This document shows positions 55,310 to 64,000 of a stretch of 64,000 bases of DNA, one piece after another. A program made the translations under genes and the position numbers. The stretch spans positions 1-64,000 of the forward strand of contig NZ_JARWSK010000007.1 in NCBI RefSeq assembly GCF_031081985.1. The letters run 5' to 3'. Each line of letters opens with the position of its first letter. Position 1 is the stretch's first letter. The notes under the pieces are model-generated. The model ran no database searches. It was not told where the DNA came from and saw nothing but the letters and a program-made list of their open reading frames with translations. The DNA comes from Komagataeibacter xylinus. GTDB lineage: Bacteria; Pseudomonadota; Alphaproteobacteria; Acetobacterales; Acetobacteraceae.

Positions 55310-55715
55310 TATCGATTTTCGCATCTATTACGAGGATACGGATGCGGGCGGCGTGGTCTATCACGCCCGCTACCTTGCCTTTGGCGAGCGCGCCCGCACA
55401 GAGGCCATCCGCGCGCAGGGGCATTCGGCTGCCGACCTGCTGGGTGATTTCGGGCTGGCTTTCGTGGTGCGCCATGCCGCCATGGATTATCGTGCCCCCC
55501 TGCGGCTCGATGACATCGTGTGCGTTACGACTCGCCTGACAGAACTGGGTGCCGCAAGCTGCAGGCTGCTCCAGACCTTCCACCGGGCGGGCACGGCTGA
55601 AAAACTCGATTGCGGCACGCTGGACGTGCGGCTGGCCTGCGTGCGGGCAGCCGATGGGCGCGCGGCCCGATTTCCGCCGTTATGGCGTGATCTGTTGCGC
55701 GGGCTGGTCGGCTGA
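55296..55715 (+). CDS. ybgC: acyl-CoA thioesterase YbgC
   Basis: A 139-aa hotdog-fold thioesterase of the Tol-Pal operon. The motif [26 protein letters not shown] contains the catalytic Asp in YEDTDAGG. The ATG at 55296 is preceded by GGAGAGGG and lies inside the 3' end of ruvB. YbgC hydrolyses short acyl-CoA or acyl-ACP and is thought to connect lipid metabolism with the Tol system. A gap of 147 bp precedes tolQ; I see no other gene there. Confidence 0.93.
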   Translation: MVQHNIDFRIYYEDTDAGGVVYHARYLAFGERARTEAIRAQGHSAADLLGDFGLAFVVRHAAMDYRAPLRLDDIVCVTTRLTELGAASCRLLQTFHRAGTAEKLDCGTLDVRLACVRAADGRAARFPPLWRDLLRGLVG

Positions 55716-55862
55716 GCGCAACAGAGCCATGCAAGGCGTGTGTTCTTTTTGTGTCATGGGTTGACCATGATGCAGGGCTGTGCGGAAAGCAGGTTGGCCG
55801 TGGCTTGCCAAACGGGCAATCTTCGTGTTTGAGCGAACGGCCAAGGTGGGCAGGAGGCGTAT

Positions 55863-56582
55863 TTGGACCAAGCGGTTAACGCAGCAAATCTCGGGGCTGC
55901 AGCGGGTGATCTTTCGATGTGGGCGCTGTTCATGCACGCCTCGATCGTGGTCAAGCTCGTCATGATCGGGCTGGTGACCAGCAGTGTAATTGTCTGGGCC
56001 ATCATTTTTGATAAATTCACCACCATCCGCCGGGTCAACCGGCAGGCCAACGATTTCGAGGAGCGCTTCTGGGCTGGTGGCAGCCTTGAGGATCTGTACG
56101 AATCCGATGGCGCCAAGCCTGTGCACCCGATGGCTGCCGTCTTTGGCGCGGCCATGGGCGAATGGCGGCGTTCCTCGCGCATTTCGGGCATCGACCTGGT
56201 GCATGGCGGCGTGCAGGACCGCGTCAACCGCGCCATGGCTATTACCATTACGCGCGAGATGGACCGGCTGAACCGCTGGATCATCTTCCTCGCCACCATC
56301 GGGCCGGTGGCGCCCTTCATCGGCCTGTTCGGCACGGTTTGGGGCATCATGCACGCGTTCGGCTCGATCGCGGCCATGCACAACACCAATCTCTCGGTTG
56401 TGGCGCCGGGCATTTCCGAGGCGCTGTTCGCCACCGCCATCGGCCTGGTCACGGCCATTCCCGCCGTGATCGCCTATAACGTGGTCAGCAACAGCATGGG
56501 CGTGTTCGAGGACCGGCTGGATGCGTTCGGCACCGAGTTCGCCGCCATCCTGTCGCGCCAGTCGGAAGAAAGGGGCGCGTAA
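55863..56582 (+). CDS. tolQ: Tol-Pal inner-membrane motor protein TolQ
   Basis: A 239-aa MotA/ExbB-family protein with three membrane helices; it forms the proton-driven motor with TolR that energises TolA for outer-membrane constriction. The C-terminal pore motif is IGLFGTVWGIMHAFGSIAA, followed by APGISEALFATAIGLVTAIPAV. The start is TTG at 55863 with AGGAGG six bases upstream. It is followed by tolR after 1 base. Confidence 0.95.
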   Translation: MDQAVNAANLGAAAGDLSMWALFMHASIVVKLVMIGLVTSSVIVWAIIFDKFTTIRRVNRQANDFEERFWAGGSLEDLYESDGAKPVHPMAAVFGAAMGEWRRSSRISGIDLVHGGVQDRVNRAMAITITREMDRLNRWIIFLATIGPVAPFIGLFGTVWGIMHAFGSIAAMHNTNLSVVAPGISEALFATAIGLVTAIPAVIAYNVVSNSMGVFEDRLDAFGTEFAAILSRQSEERGA

Positions 56583-56583
56583 T

Positions 56584-57015
56584 ATGGGGGCAAGCCTGGG
56601 CGACCTGCGGGGGCGGCGGCGCAAGCGGCGCCCCATGGCCGAGATCAACGTCACGCCCCTGGTGGATGTGATGCTGGTGCTGCTCATCATCTTCATGGTG
56701 ACAGCCCCCATGATGACCAGCGGCGTGAACGTGGACCTGCCCAAGACGGATGCGGCCCCGGTCAATACCGACACCAAGCCCATCACGGTGTCGATCCGCT
56801 CCAATGGTGACCTGTATCTGGGCGATGAACCCGTATCGCAGGACCAGCTGGTGGACCAGCTCAGGGCGGCGGCGCAGAATGACAGCGAACACCGTATTTT
56901 CGTGCGCGGCGACCAGCATATCGATTATGGCCGTGTCATGCAGATCATGGGGCAGATCACGTCGGGTGGCTTTACGCATGTGGCCCTGCTGGCCCAGCAG
57001 CCGCCTGGTCACTAA
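56584..57015 (+). CDS. tolR: Tol-Pal protein TolR
   Basis: A 143-aa ExbD-family partner of TolQ with a single N-terminal membrane helix. The proton-relay Asp lies in MAEINVTPLVDVMLVLLIIF. The periplasmic domain contains DLPKTDAAPV and FVRGDQHIDYGRVMQIMGQI. The ATG at 56584 is preceded by a short gap from tolQ. It has a basic N-terminus (RGRRRKRRPM). Confidence 0.95.
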   Translation: MGASLGDLRGRRRKRRPMAEINVTPLVDVMLVLLIIFMVTAPMMTSGVNVDLPKTDAAPVNTDTKPITVSIRSNGDLYLGDEPVSQDQLVDQLRAAAQNDSEHRIFVRGDQHIDYGRVMQIMGQITSGGFTHVALLAQQPPGH

Positions 57016-57045
57016 ACAGAATCTGATGCCAGGAGCCGTCTGATC

Positions 57046-58038
57046 GTGGTCCCACCGCGTCGTTCCGAACGCATCCTCATGCGGCGTTCCATCCTGGTTT
57101 CGGGCGGGCTTCATTTTGCCCTTCTGGTGGCCGTGCTGCTCAAGCTGCCCGTGCCGGTGCCCAAGGAGCCGCCGCCACCACCCACAATCGAGATGGAATT
57201 CGCGGCCGATACGGGCACGGCAACGCCCCACAAGGGCGACAAGCCTGCCCCCAAGCCCGCGCCTGCGCCAGCGCCGGTCAGGCAGGAGGCGCCGCCTTCG
57301 CCCACGCCGCCTGAAAAGGAACCCAACGAGGAGGCGGCCCCACCGCCACCGCCGCCTCCCCCCATGCCGCCGCCGCAGCAGGTGTCAAAACCCGTGCCGG
57401 ATGCGCCAACCCCGCCGCGTGAGCAGACGCCCTCGCCCGATGCGGTCAAGCTGCCGCCCACGCCGCCCAAGGCGGCCCCCGCGCAGGCGCATGCGCCCGT
57501 GCCGCCCTCGGCCCAGCCGGACCCCACGGCAGCGCCCAAGGTGCAGGAGCAGTCGCGCACCACGCAGCCCAACGAGGCCAAGAAGCATGTGCCTGATACG
57601 CACTCGCTGCTGGCAACGCTCGATGCCTTCCGCGCGGACCAGAAGCAGACCCACCCGCCCAAGGCCCGGCCCAACCCGCAGCAGGGTGGTGCACCCGATG
57701 GCGGTGGCACGCCTGATGGCGACATAACGAGTTCCATGACCGCCACCGAGCAGAAGGCGATCGGCAATTCCGTGCGGCGCTGCTACTCGGAAGATACGGC
57801 GGCCCGTAATTATGCCCAGTTCGTGGCGCATCTGGTCGTGACCGTGGATGGCACCGGCACGGCGCGCATGGTGGACTTCGCGCCGCAGACACAGGCGCAG
57901 ATGGAGGCCGACCCGTCCTACCGCGCGTTGGCCGAACGCGCGCGTGATGCGGTGCTCAGCCCGACCTGTGCCAAGCTGCCCATTCCGCAGAACCTGCTGG
58001 GCCAGACCCGGCAACTGAAATTCGTATTCCGTCCCTGA
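57046..58038 (+). CDS. tolA: Tol-Pal protein TolA, proline-rich form
   Basis: A 330-aa energy-transducing protein with a single membrane helix (residues 15-34). The central domain II (about 38-200) is rich in Pro, Ala, Lys and Glu, including a run of eight prolines, so it is TonB-like rather than the long Ala/Lys helix of E. coli TolA. The C-terminal domain III (about 230-330) contains VRRCYSEDTAARNYAQ and ends LKFVFRP. It is the link between TolQR and TolB-Pal. The start is GTG 57046 with AGGAG 10 bases upstream; ATG 57079 is an alternative. Confidence 0.88.
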   Translation: MVPPRRSERILMRRSILVSGGLHFALLVAVLLKLPVPVPKEPPPPPTIEMEFAADTGTATPHKGDKPAPKPAPAPAPVRQEAPPSPTPPEKEPNEEAAPPPPPPPPMPPPQQVSKPVPDAPTPPREQTPSPDAVKLPPTPPKAAPAQAHAPVPPSAQPDPTAAPKVQEQSRTTQPNEAKKHVPDTHSLLATLDAFRADQKQTHPPKARPNPQQGGAPDGGGTPDGDITSSMTATEQKAIGNSVRRCYSEDTAARNYAQFVAHLVVTVDGTGTARMVDFAPQTQAQMEADPSYRALAERARDAVLSPTCAKLPIPQNLLGQTRQLKFVFRP

Positions 58039-58071
58039 TACAAAGCGGACGAAGGCGAGGAGAGGAAAAAG

Positions 58072-59436
58072 ATGTCAAGCGTAAAGCCATTGATCCCGGA
58101 TGATGATGCCGCACGGCTGGCATCGGCCTTCAGCCGGCGTGGGTTCATGGGCGCGGGTGTGGCGGGCGGCCTCATGGCCACGCCGCTATTCGCCGCAGGT
58201 GCGGCCCATGCGCAGGATGCCGGGGCCGCCGAAATCACGGTTGACCAGGCCCGTACCGCCCCTATTCCCATTGTCCTGCCGTCGCTTGGCAGTGGCGTGG
58301 CCCAGCAGATCACCGATGTGATCTCGGCTGACCTGGGTAATTGCGGCCTGTTCCGCCCCATCAGCGCCAGCATGCCGCAGGGCACGCCGCCGTTTGCCAC
58401 CTACAAGTCAATGGGCGCGCGCGCGGTCATGACCGGCAAGGTGGTCGAGCAGGGCAGCAGCCTGCGCGTCGAGTTCCGCCTGTGGGATGTGCTGACCGGC
58501 AAGCAGTTGCAGGGCACGGCCTATACGGCGGGCAGCCAGGACTGGCGCCGCATCGCGCATGTCATTGCCGATGTGATCTACAGCCGCCTGCTTGGCGAGC
58601 AGGGCTACTTCAACTCCCGCATCGCCTATATCGCGCGCTCCGGCCCGCGCGCGCGCCAGATCACGCGGCTTGCCATCATGGATCAGGATGGGGCAGACAG
58701 CCGCTACCTGACCAACGGCCAGTGGCTGACGCTTACGCCGCGCTTCAACCCGGCCAATAGTGAACTGGCATTCATGTCGTATGCCAACTACAGGCCGCGT
58801 GTTTACCTGTTCAACCTCAATACCGGGCAGCAGCGCCTGCTTGGTGACTTTACGGGTATTTCATTCGCCCCGCGCTTTGCGCCCAACGGGCAGTCGGTCA
58901 TCCTGTCGGTCACGCGCGGCAGCGGGTCGGACATCTTTGTGGTCGATCTGGCCACCATGGCGCGCCGGCAGATCACCTCGTCCGGGGCGATCGACACCAG
59001 CCCGTCCTACAGCCCCGATGGCTCGCAGATCGTGTTCAACTCCGACCGTGGTGGCTCGCAGCAGCTCTATATCATGAGTGCATCGGGCGGTGAGGCGAAG
59101 CGGATTTCCTATGGGCACGGGCGCTACGGCTCGCCCGTATGGTCGCCGCGGGGTGATCTGATCGCGTTCTCGCGCATTGCCAATGGCAGCTTCTCGCTTG
59201 GGGTGATGGCACCCGATGGCACGGGCGAGCGAATCCTGACCGAGGGCTTTACGGTGGAAAGCCCGACTTTCTGCCCCAACGGCCGCGTGCTGGCGTTCTG
59301 CCGCCAGAGTTCGGCCGGGGCAAATGGTGCCGGATTTGCAACAGGTATCAATACAATTGACATCACCGGCTTCCATGAACGCGCCCTGCCGGCGGGCAGT
59401 TCGTCTGACCCGGCATGGTCTGGCCTAAATAAGTAA
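58072..59436 (+). CDS. tolB: Tol-Pal periplasmic beta-propeller TolB with Tat-type signal
   Basis: A 454-aa periplasmic protein that binds Pal and TolA. The N-terminal domain (about 55-170) is followed by a six-bladed WD40-like propeller with repeats such as SPDGSQIVFNSDRGGSQQLY and SPTFCPNGRVLAFCR. The signal peptide has a twin-arginine motif (SRRGFM, Arg22-Arg23), then a moderately hydrophobic stretch and AHA, consistent with Tat export rather than Sec. The ATG at 58072 follows GAGGAGAGG. Confidence 0.95.
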   Translation: MSSVKPLIPDDDAARLASAFSRRGFMGAGVAGGLMATPLFAAGAAHAQDAGAAEITVDQARTAPIPIVLPSLGSGVAQQITDVISADLGNCGLFRPISASMPQGTPPFATYKSMGARAVMTGKVVEQGSSLRVEFRLWDVLTGKQLQGTAYTAGSQDWRRIAHVIADVIYSRLLGEQGYFNSRIAYIARSGPRARQITRLAIMDQDGADSRYLTNGQWLTLTPRFNPANSELAFMSYANYRPRVYLFNLNTGQQRLLGDFTGISFAPRFAPNGQSVILSVTRGSGSDIFVVDLATMARRQITSSGAIDTSPSYSPDGSQIVFNSDRGGSQQLYIMSASGGEAKRISYGHGRYGSPVWSPRGDLIAFSRIANGSFSLGVMAPDGTGERILTEGFTVESPTFCPNGRVLAFCRQSSAGANGAGFATGINTIDITGFHERALPAGSSSDPAWSGLNK

Positions 59437-59684
59437 TTCTTTTCAATGCGTTGGACAAACACTTCGCCAGAACCCACTCATTTGGCAAATGGCGGGTATG
59501 TGTTTGTTCCGCGTTGACTGAAGCCGGATTTGACAGCTATGCTTGTGGCGGTTTCCAGCGATCGCGAGTTTCTGTTTTACAATTTGTTTGGCAGGGCGCA
59601 ACGAGACTCGGGACCGTTCTATATTTAAATCCGGAAATTCAACAAATGGTTTCGAAACAAGAAACCGATCCAGGATCCAAAGTA

Positions 59685-60158
59685 ATGAAACTGAAGCTTT
59701 TTGGTGCCGCCGGTCTGGCTCTCTTCCTCGCGGCCTGTTCTGACCATGCGAACAAGAACGCGAACACCGGCGCTGCCATGCAGCAGCAGGTTGGCCCCGT
59801 TCCCGGCAGCGAGGCCGATCTGGTCGCGACCGCAGGTGACCGCGTGCTGTTCGCGCTGAACCAGAACACGCTGTCCAGCGATGCGAAGGCAACGCTCGAC
59901 AAGCAGGCCGCATGGCTGGCCAAGTACCCGCAGGTACATGTCCAGATCGCCGGTAACTGCGATGATCGCGGCACCGAGGAATACAACATCGCGCTGGGCG
60001 AGCGTCGTGCCAACGCAGCGCATGACTACCTGGTGGCCAAGGGTGTCGATGCATCGCGCATCACCACCATCTCCTATGGCAAGGATCGCCCCACCGCTGT
60101 TGGCGATGACGAGGCTTCCTGGGCGCAGAACCGTAACGCCATCACGGCGGTACAGTAA
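59685..60158 (+). CDS. pal: peptidoglycan-associated lipoprotein Pal
   Basis: A 157-aa lipoprotein. The signal ends in LFLAAC, with lipid-modified Cys18. The OmpA-like domain (about 45-155) has the peptidoglycan-binding motifs NCDDRGTEEYNIALGERRANA and RITTISYGKDRP. The ATG at 59685 starts MKLKLFGAAGLALFLAAC; the open frame upstream to 59451 would put a non-signal segment first. The 248-bp gap after tolB suggests an extra promoter, though I see no strong boxes; it contains a short CATTTG-G-CAAATG inverted repeat at 59479-59491. Confidence 0.95.
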   Translation: MKLKLFGAAGLALFLAACSDHANKNANTGAAMQQQVGPVPGSEADLVATAGDRVLFALNQNTLSSDAKATLDKQAAWLAKYPQVHVQIAGNCDDRGTEEYNIALGERRANAAHDYLVAKGVDASRITTISYGKDRPTAVGDDEASWAQNRNAITAVQ

Positions 60159-60195
60159 GTTTCTGCCAGCACTTCTACGGAATGTGGCAGTATGG

Positions 60196-60233
60196 AACCG
60201 GCCGGGCGCTTATCGCCCGGCCGGTTTTGTTTT
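60196..60233 (+). terminator. strong terminator between pal and cpoB
   Basis: AACCGGCCGGGCG (60196-60208) pairs perfectly with CGCCCGGCCGGTT (60214-60226), followed by TTGTTTT. The 13-bp stem marks the end of the Tol-Pal transcript or strongly attenuates it before cpoB. Confidence 0.92.
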
Positions 60234-60271
60234 AGGTAGACGTGCATCGTGTTGCTTGAAGGGTATGGTCC

Positions 60272-61027
60272 ATGCGGTCTGTTATGTCGTGTTTCCTTTC
60301 GGTTTCTGGCCGGCTTTCATTGTGGGGGCGGGCTGGCATGCTGGCAGGCGGCATATCGCTGGCCTCGCTGGGCTGCGCGCAGGCGGCTGACAGCAATAGC
60401 CTGACCCTGCAACTGCTTGATCGGGTCAATACGCTCGAAGAGCAGACGCGTGAGATGCGTGGGCAGATCGATCAGCTGACCAATCAGGTGCAGCAGCAGA
60501 ATGCCGCCATGAGCAAGCAGATCGATGACATGAATTTTGCCATGCAGCAGCATGGCCATGCCGCGCCTGCGGTTCCGGCCCCGGTCACGGCGGCAGGCGG
60601 CGTAACGCCTGCCGCAGCAGCCCCCGCCCCCGCCACGGCCAAGCGCAGCCTTGATGATGTGCTCAAGGCGGGTAACGATGCGCTGTTGCAGCATGATTAC
60701 GTCACGGCGCAGGCCGATGCGCAGCAGGTGCTCTCCGGCCCCAAATCCGCCAGGCAGATTGATGCGCAGTATCTGATGGCCCAGTCCCTTGCGGGGCAGA
60801 AGCAGTATCGTCAGTCCGCCCTTGCCTATTACGATACCTATAACCGCGCGCCGCACGGGCAGCGCGCGCCAAGTGCCCTGCTGGGTGTGGCGGCAACACT
60901 GGTGGCGCTGAACGACAAGGCTTCGGCCTGTCAGGCGCTGGACAAGCTGTCCAGTGAATTTCCTGCGCCTGCGCCGCGCATCAAATCCGCCGAGCAGGTT
61001 TACCGCAAGCGCGCCAAATGTAACTGA
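60272..61027 (+). CDS. cpoB: Tol-Pal accessory protein CpoB/YbgF
   Basis: A 251-aa periplasmic protein that coordinates peptidoglycan synthesis with Tol-Pal-driven constriction. After a signal peptide (cleavage near AQA, residue about 39) comes a coiled coil (about 45-92: LLDRVNTLEEQTREMRGQI). An Ala/Pro linker and TPR repeats (about 125-245, ending KRAKCN) follow. It starts 39 bases past a strong terminator, so it may have its own promoter, although it keeps its standard position after pal. Confidence 0.92.
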   Translation: MRSVMSCFLSVSGRLSLWGRAGMLAGGISLASLGCAQAADSNSLTLQLLDRVNTLEEQTREMRGQIDQLTNQVQQQNAAMSKQIDDMNFAMQQHGHAAPAVPAPVTAAGGVTPAAAAPAPATAKRSLDDVLKAGNDALLQHDYVTAQADAQQVLSGPKSARQIDAQYLMAQSLAGQKQYRQSALAYYDTYNRAPHGQRAPSALLGVAATLVALNDKASACQALDKLSSEFPAPAPRIKSAEQVYRKRAKCN

Positions 61028-61050
61028 CTGCCTGAGCGGGCGTAAGGCGC

Positions 61051-62328
61051 ATGCAGCCTTCCGAACCGGTCAGCCCGGCCCGTTTTGCCGCCCGCATGGC
61101 GGCCCTTGGTCCATGGCCGGGGCAGGGCACGCCCGTATGCGTTGCGGTGTCGGGCGGGGCGGACAGCATGGCGCTGGCTATTCTGGCGCGCGGCTGGCGG
61201 CGCGATGTGACAGGGCTGGTGGTGGACCACGGGCTGCGTGCCGAGTCGCGGCTTGAGGCAGAGCAGACGGTGGCCCGCCTGGCCCGGCTTGGCATGCCGG
61301 CCCGCCTGCTGGCCCTTGAAGGGCTGGCGCGCGGCCCCCGCATGGCCGAGCGTGCCCGCCGCATGCGCTACCAGGCCCTGTTAGCTGCCTGCCGCGACCT
61401 TGGCGCGCTTGACCTGCTTGTGGCCCATCATGCGGGCGACCAGGCGGAAACGGTGCTCATGCGTCAGCAGGCTGCAAGCGGGGATGACGGGTTGGCCGCC
61501 ATGGCGGTGGCGACGGACATGGCGGATGTGCGTCTTGTCCGCCCGCTGCTGGGTGTGGGCAAGGCCGCGCTTTATGCCACGGTGCGGGCAGCGGGGGTGG
61601 ACTGGGTGGAAGATCCCTCCAATTCCGACCTGCGCACCGCCCGTGCCCGCGCGCGGCATGCGCTGGCAGCGGATTCTTCCCTGGCAGGTACGCTGCTGGC
61701 CGATGCCGGGCAGGCCGGGCAGGCCCGCAAGGCGCGCGATATGCAGGATGCACACTGGCTGGCCGCCCATGCCCGCTTTCATCCCGGTGGCTGGGTGGTC
61801 CTGCCGCCTGGCCTTGCGCCACCACGATTGCTGTCGGCCCTGATCCGCGTGGTGGGAGGGCGGGATTATGCCCCGGCGCGCGAGGCGGTGGCAGCGCTTG
61901 CGGCCCGGCCCCGGGCCGCCACGCTGGCCGGGGTCGCCCTCATGCCCTGGCGCGAGGGGCAGTGGCTCGTGGCCCGTGAAGAAGCAGGGCTCGCCCTCCC
62001 CATGGCCGCGGCACCCGGGGCCATATGGGACCGGCGTTTTGTCCTGAGCGCGCCCCCCCTGCCGCCGGGCTGGTGCGTGGGTGCGGCGGGGCCGGTGGCG
62101 GCGTGGTGGCCGCAGGGCAGGGGGCGGTCATGCTGGCCTGCGCGATTATTGCGCACGCTGCCCGCGCTATGGCATGATGGGCAGGTCAAGGCCGTGCCCC
62201 ATATGGGCCTGCGCGCGCGGGAACCTTTTGCCGCCCATGCGGTTTTCATGAACCAGCCCCCCCATCCCGTGCTCGACTGCGCTGTATTTGGTGGCGCCGG
62301 ACACGACCAGGCGGCGAGGCTGGCATAA
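61051..62328 (+). CDS. tilS: tRNA(Ile)-lysidine synthetase TilS
   Basis: A 425-aa PP-loop ATPase that makes lysidine at position 34 of tRNA-Ile(CAU), changing its specificity from Met to Ile. The PP-loop SGGADS is at 34-39 in CVAVSGGADSMAL. VVDHGLRAES, LLVAHHAGDQAETVLMR and DPSNSD are the other catalytic motifs. The C-terminal part is more variable. It is 23 bp downstream of cpoB and 131 bp upstream of ftsH, a common tilS-ftsH arrangement. The ATG at 61051 is used. Confidence 0.93.
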   Translation: MQPSEPVSPARFAARMAALGPWPGQGTPVCVAVSGGADSMALAILARGWRRDVTGLVVDHGLRAESRLEAEQTVARLARLGMPARLLALEGLARGPRMAERARRMRYQALLAACRDLGALDLLVAHHAGDQAETVLMRQQAASGDDGLAAMAVATDMADVRLVRPLLGVGKAALYATVRAAGVDWVEDPSNSDLRTARARARHALAADSSLAGTLLADAGQAGQARKARDMQDAHWLAAHARFHPGGWVVLPPGLAPPRLLSALIRVVGGRDYAPAREAVAALAARPRAATLAGVALMPWREGQWLVAREEAGLALPMAAAPGAIWDRRFVLSAPPLPPGWCVGAAGPVAAWWPQGRGRSCWPARLLRTLPALWHDGQVKAVPHMGLRAREPFAAHAVFMNQPPHPVLDCAVFGGAGHDQAARLA

Positions 62329-62364
62329 AAGGTTGGCGGGTGGGGGTGTGAATATCCCCTGATC

Positions 62365-62383
62365 GTCCTATGTATGATAGGAC
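62365..62383. promoter_or_regulatory. inverted repeat in the ftsH leader
   Basis: GTCCTAT (62365-62371) and ATAGGAC (62377-62383) are a perfect 7-bp inverted repeat around GTATG. TATGAT at 62373-62378 could be a -10 box within it. It could be an operator or a leader hairpin. Confidence 0.4.
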
Positions 62384-62459
62384 GTAGTGAACGTGGCATC
62401 TGTTCGCCTGCCCGCTGTGGGGCAGGGGCGAGGGGCCAGCGGATGGAACAGTGGACAAG

Positions 62460-64000
62460 ATGAACAATTTCGGCCGGAACTTGCTCCTGTGGGTTATCAT
62501 CATCGTCCTGCTGCTGTTGCTGTTTAATGTCTTCCAGCCGGGAAGCGTGCAGCATGCATCGCAGCAGTTGGCGTATTCCGATTTCATCGGAGACGTGAAC
62601 AGCGGGCATGTTCGCTCTGTCGTGGTGCAGGAGCACAACATCACCGGCACGCTGACGGATGGCACGTCGTTCGATACCTATACCCCGCAGGACCCCACCC
62701 TGATTTCCCGCCTGACGGAAAAGGGCGTGGAGGTCGTGGCCAAGCCGCTCGAGGCGGATACCAACCCCATCCTGCGCTACCTCATCAACTATGCGCCGCT
62801 GCTGCTCATGGTGGGGGCGTGGATCTTCATCATGCGCCAGATGCAGTCGGGTGGTGGCCGTGCCATGGGCTTTGGCAAGTCGCGTGCCCGCATGCTGACC
62901 GAAAAGCAGGGCCGAGTGACGTTTGATGACGTGGCCGGCATTGATGAAGCCAAGGGCGAATTGCAGGAAATTGTCGACTTCCTGCGCGATCCGCAGAAGT
63001 TCACCCGCCTTGGCGGCAAGATCCCCAAGGGCGTGCTGCTCGTAGGCCCGCCCGGCACCGGCAAGACGCTGCTCGCCCGCGCCATTGCGGGTGAGGCGAA
63101 CGTGCCGTTCTTCACCATCTCGGGTTCCGACTTTGTGGAAATGTTCGTGGGCGTGGGCGCATCGCGCGTACGTGACATGTTCGAGCAGGGCAAGAAGGCC
63201 GCACCCTGCATTATCTTCATTGACGAAATCGACGCCGTGGGCCGCCACCGTGGCGCGGGCCTTGGCGGCGGCAATGACGAGCGTGAGCAGACACTTAACC
63301 AGATGCTTGTCGAGATGGATGGGTTTGACAGCAATGAAGGCGTGATCCTGATTGCGGCGACCAACCGCCCCGACGTGCTTGACCCTGCGCTGCTGCGCCC
63401 CGGCCGCTTCGACCGCCAGGTGGTGGTGCCCAACCCCGACGTGGCGGGCCGCGAGAAGATCCTGCGCGTGCACATGCGCAAGGTGCCGCTGGCCTCCGAT
63501 GTGGACCCCAAGGTCATTGCCCGTGGCACGCCCGGCTTCTCTGGTGCGGACCTTGCCAACCTGGTCAATGAGGCCGCTCTCATGGCCGCGCGCCTGGGCA
63601 AGCGCACGGTGGCGATGCTCGAGTTCGAGAACGCCAAGGACAAGGTGATGATGGGCGCCGAGCGCCGCTCCCTCGTCATGAGCGAGGACGAGAAGAAGAT
63701 GACCGCCTACCATGAGGGCGGGCATGCGCTGGTGGGCATTCTCACGCCGGGGTCCGACCCGGTGCACAAGGCCACCATCATTCCCCGTGGCCGGGCTTTG
63801 GGCATGGTGATGAGCCTGCCGGAGAAGGACCGCTACTCCGAAAGCCGCTCGTGGTGCATTGGCAAGCTGACGCTGGCCATGGGTGGCCGCGCGGCGGAGG
63901 AAATCATCTTCGGGGCGGACAATGTCTCGACCGGCGCTTCGGGCGACATCAAGATGGCGACCGACGTGGCCCGCCGCATGGTGACCGAATGGGGCATGAG
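62460..64000 (+). CDS. ftsH: ATP-dependent zinc metalloprotease FtsH (truncated by window end)
   Basis: The first 513 codons are present and the gene runs off the right edge. Two N-terminal membrane helices (about 7-25 and 112-126) bracket a periplasmic domain. The AAA module has Walker A GPPGTGKT (196-203), Walker [13 protein letters not shown], and the second region of homology around [21 protein letters not shown]. The protease motif is HEGGH at 418-422, where many family members have HEAGH; the metal ligands His, Glu and His are intact. FtsH degrades misfolded membrane and regulatory proteins. The ATG at 62460 gives the standard N-terminus MNNFGRN. Confidence 0.95.
   Translation, partial: MNNFGRNLLLWVIIIVLLLLLFNVFQPGSVQHASQQLAYSDFIGDVNSGHVRSVVVQEHNITGTLTDGTSFDTYTPQDPTLISRLTEKGVEVVAKPLEADTNPILRYLINYAPLLLMVGAWIFIMRQMQSGGGRAMGFGKSRARMLTEKQGRVTFDDVAGIDEAKGELQEIVDFLRDPQKFTRLGGKIPKGVLLVGPPGTGKTLLARAIAGEANVPFFTISGSDFVEMFVGVGASRVRDMFEQGKKAAPCIIFIDEIDAVGRHRGAGLGGGNDEREQTLNQMLVEMDGFDSNEGVILIAATNRPDVLDPALLRPGRFDRQVVVPNPDVAGREKILRVHMRKVPLASDVDPKVIARGTPGFSGADLANLVNEAALMAARLGKRTVAMLEFENAKDKVMMGAERRSLVMSEDEKKMTAYHEGGHALVGILTPGSDPVHKATIIPRGRALGMVMSLPEKDRYSESRSWCIGKLTLAMGGRAAEEIIFGADNVSTGASGDIKMATDVARRMVTEWGM

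Noticed and set aside
63711-63725. HEGGH in FtsH as a possible loss of protease function
   Set aside because: The zinc ligands and the catalytic Glu are intact; the Ala to Gly change is a tolerated position in the HExxH motif.
61866-63767. 633-codon open frame on the minus strand opposite tilS and ftsH
   Set aside because: It crosses two well-defined genes and shows no family motifs.

Overview
This window is GC-rich chromosomal DNA, almost certainly from an acetic acid bacterium (Acetobacteraceae, Komagataeibacter/Gluconacetobacter-like). The evidence is a hopanoid gene (hpnH) beside dxs, a pyruvate-node cluster (acetolactate decarboxylase and synthase, quinone-linked D-lactate dehydrogenase, pyruvate decarboxylase), an OprB-type porin, and alphaproteobacterial gene orders such as TPR-ispE, metZ behind a SAM-II riboswitch, and yebC-ruvCAB-ybgC-tolQRAB-pal-cpoB-tilS-ftsH. 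The genus is an inference from gene content. The window is mostly core chromosome; I see no prophage, CRISPR array or intact insertion sequence.

Layout. 0-3 kb: start of dxs (leftward), hpnH, and a CNNM/CBS membrane protein. 3-9.3 kb: soluble lytic transglycosylase, family-4-type uracil-DNA glycosylase, TPR protein and ispE. 9.4-15 kb: a leftward block with an SDR-fold protein that has lost its catalytic residues, a YqaA/DedA-like membrane protein, an OsmC-like protein, an EnvZ/OmpR-type two-component pair and cysteine synthase. 15-21.7 kb: rhodanese, DUF2272 lipoprotein, aldo/keto reductase, small exported protein, CPA1 Na+/H+ antiporter, cbpA-cbpM. 22-29 kb: budA, alsS, dld, pdc and a Nudix hydrolase, which turn lactate into pyruvate and split pyruvate toward acetoin or acetaldehyde. 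29-36.3 kb: small-molecule kinase, OprB porin, moaB, DJ-1/PfpI protein, and the leftward metZ-apaG-folE group. 36.4-38 kb: SAM-II riboswitch, tRNA-Gly(CCC), an AT-rich stretch, and an orphan exported protein bracketed by repeats. 38-46 kb: a leftward MCE/Mla-type lipid transport operon, preceded by a translationally coupled trio (MscS-like channel, 2OG-Fe dioxygenase, SGNH-like protein). 46-49 kb: RDD protein, argJ, parvulin isomerase. 49.5-64 kb: rightward secA, then yebC, ruvCAB, the Tol-Pal envelope system, tilS and ftsH (cut by the window end).

The most distinctive feature outside genes is a dispersed intergenic element of about 60-85 bp with nine recognisable copies. Each full copy has outer inverted ends enclosing two hairpins. 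Most sit immediately after stop codons, often between convergent genes. Two copies have changed stem sequences on both arms while keeping the hairpin, which argues that the fold is selected. Other sequence-level signals are a SAM-II riboswitch before metZ, a near-perfect palindrome in the porin promoter region, a Tat-type signal on TolB, and a Gly/Pro/His-rich sensor domain in the histidine kinase.
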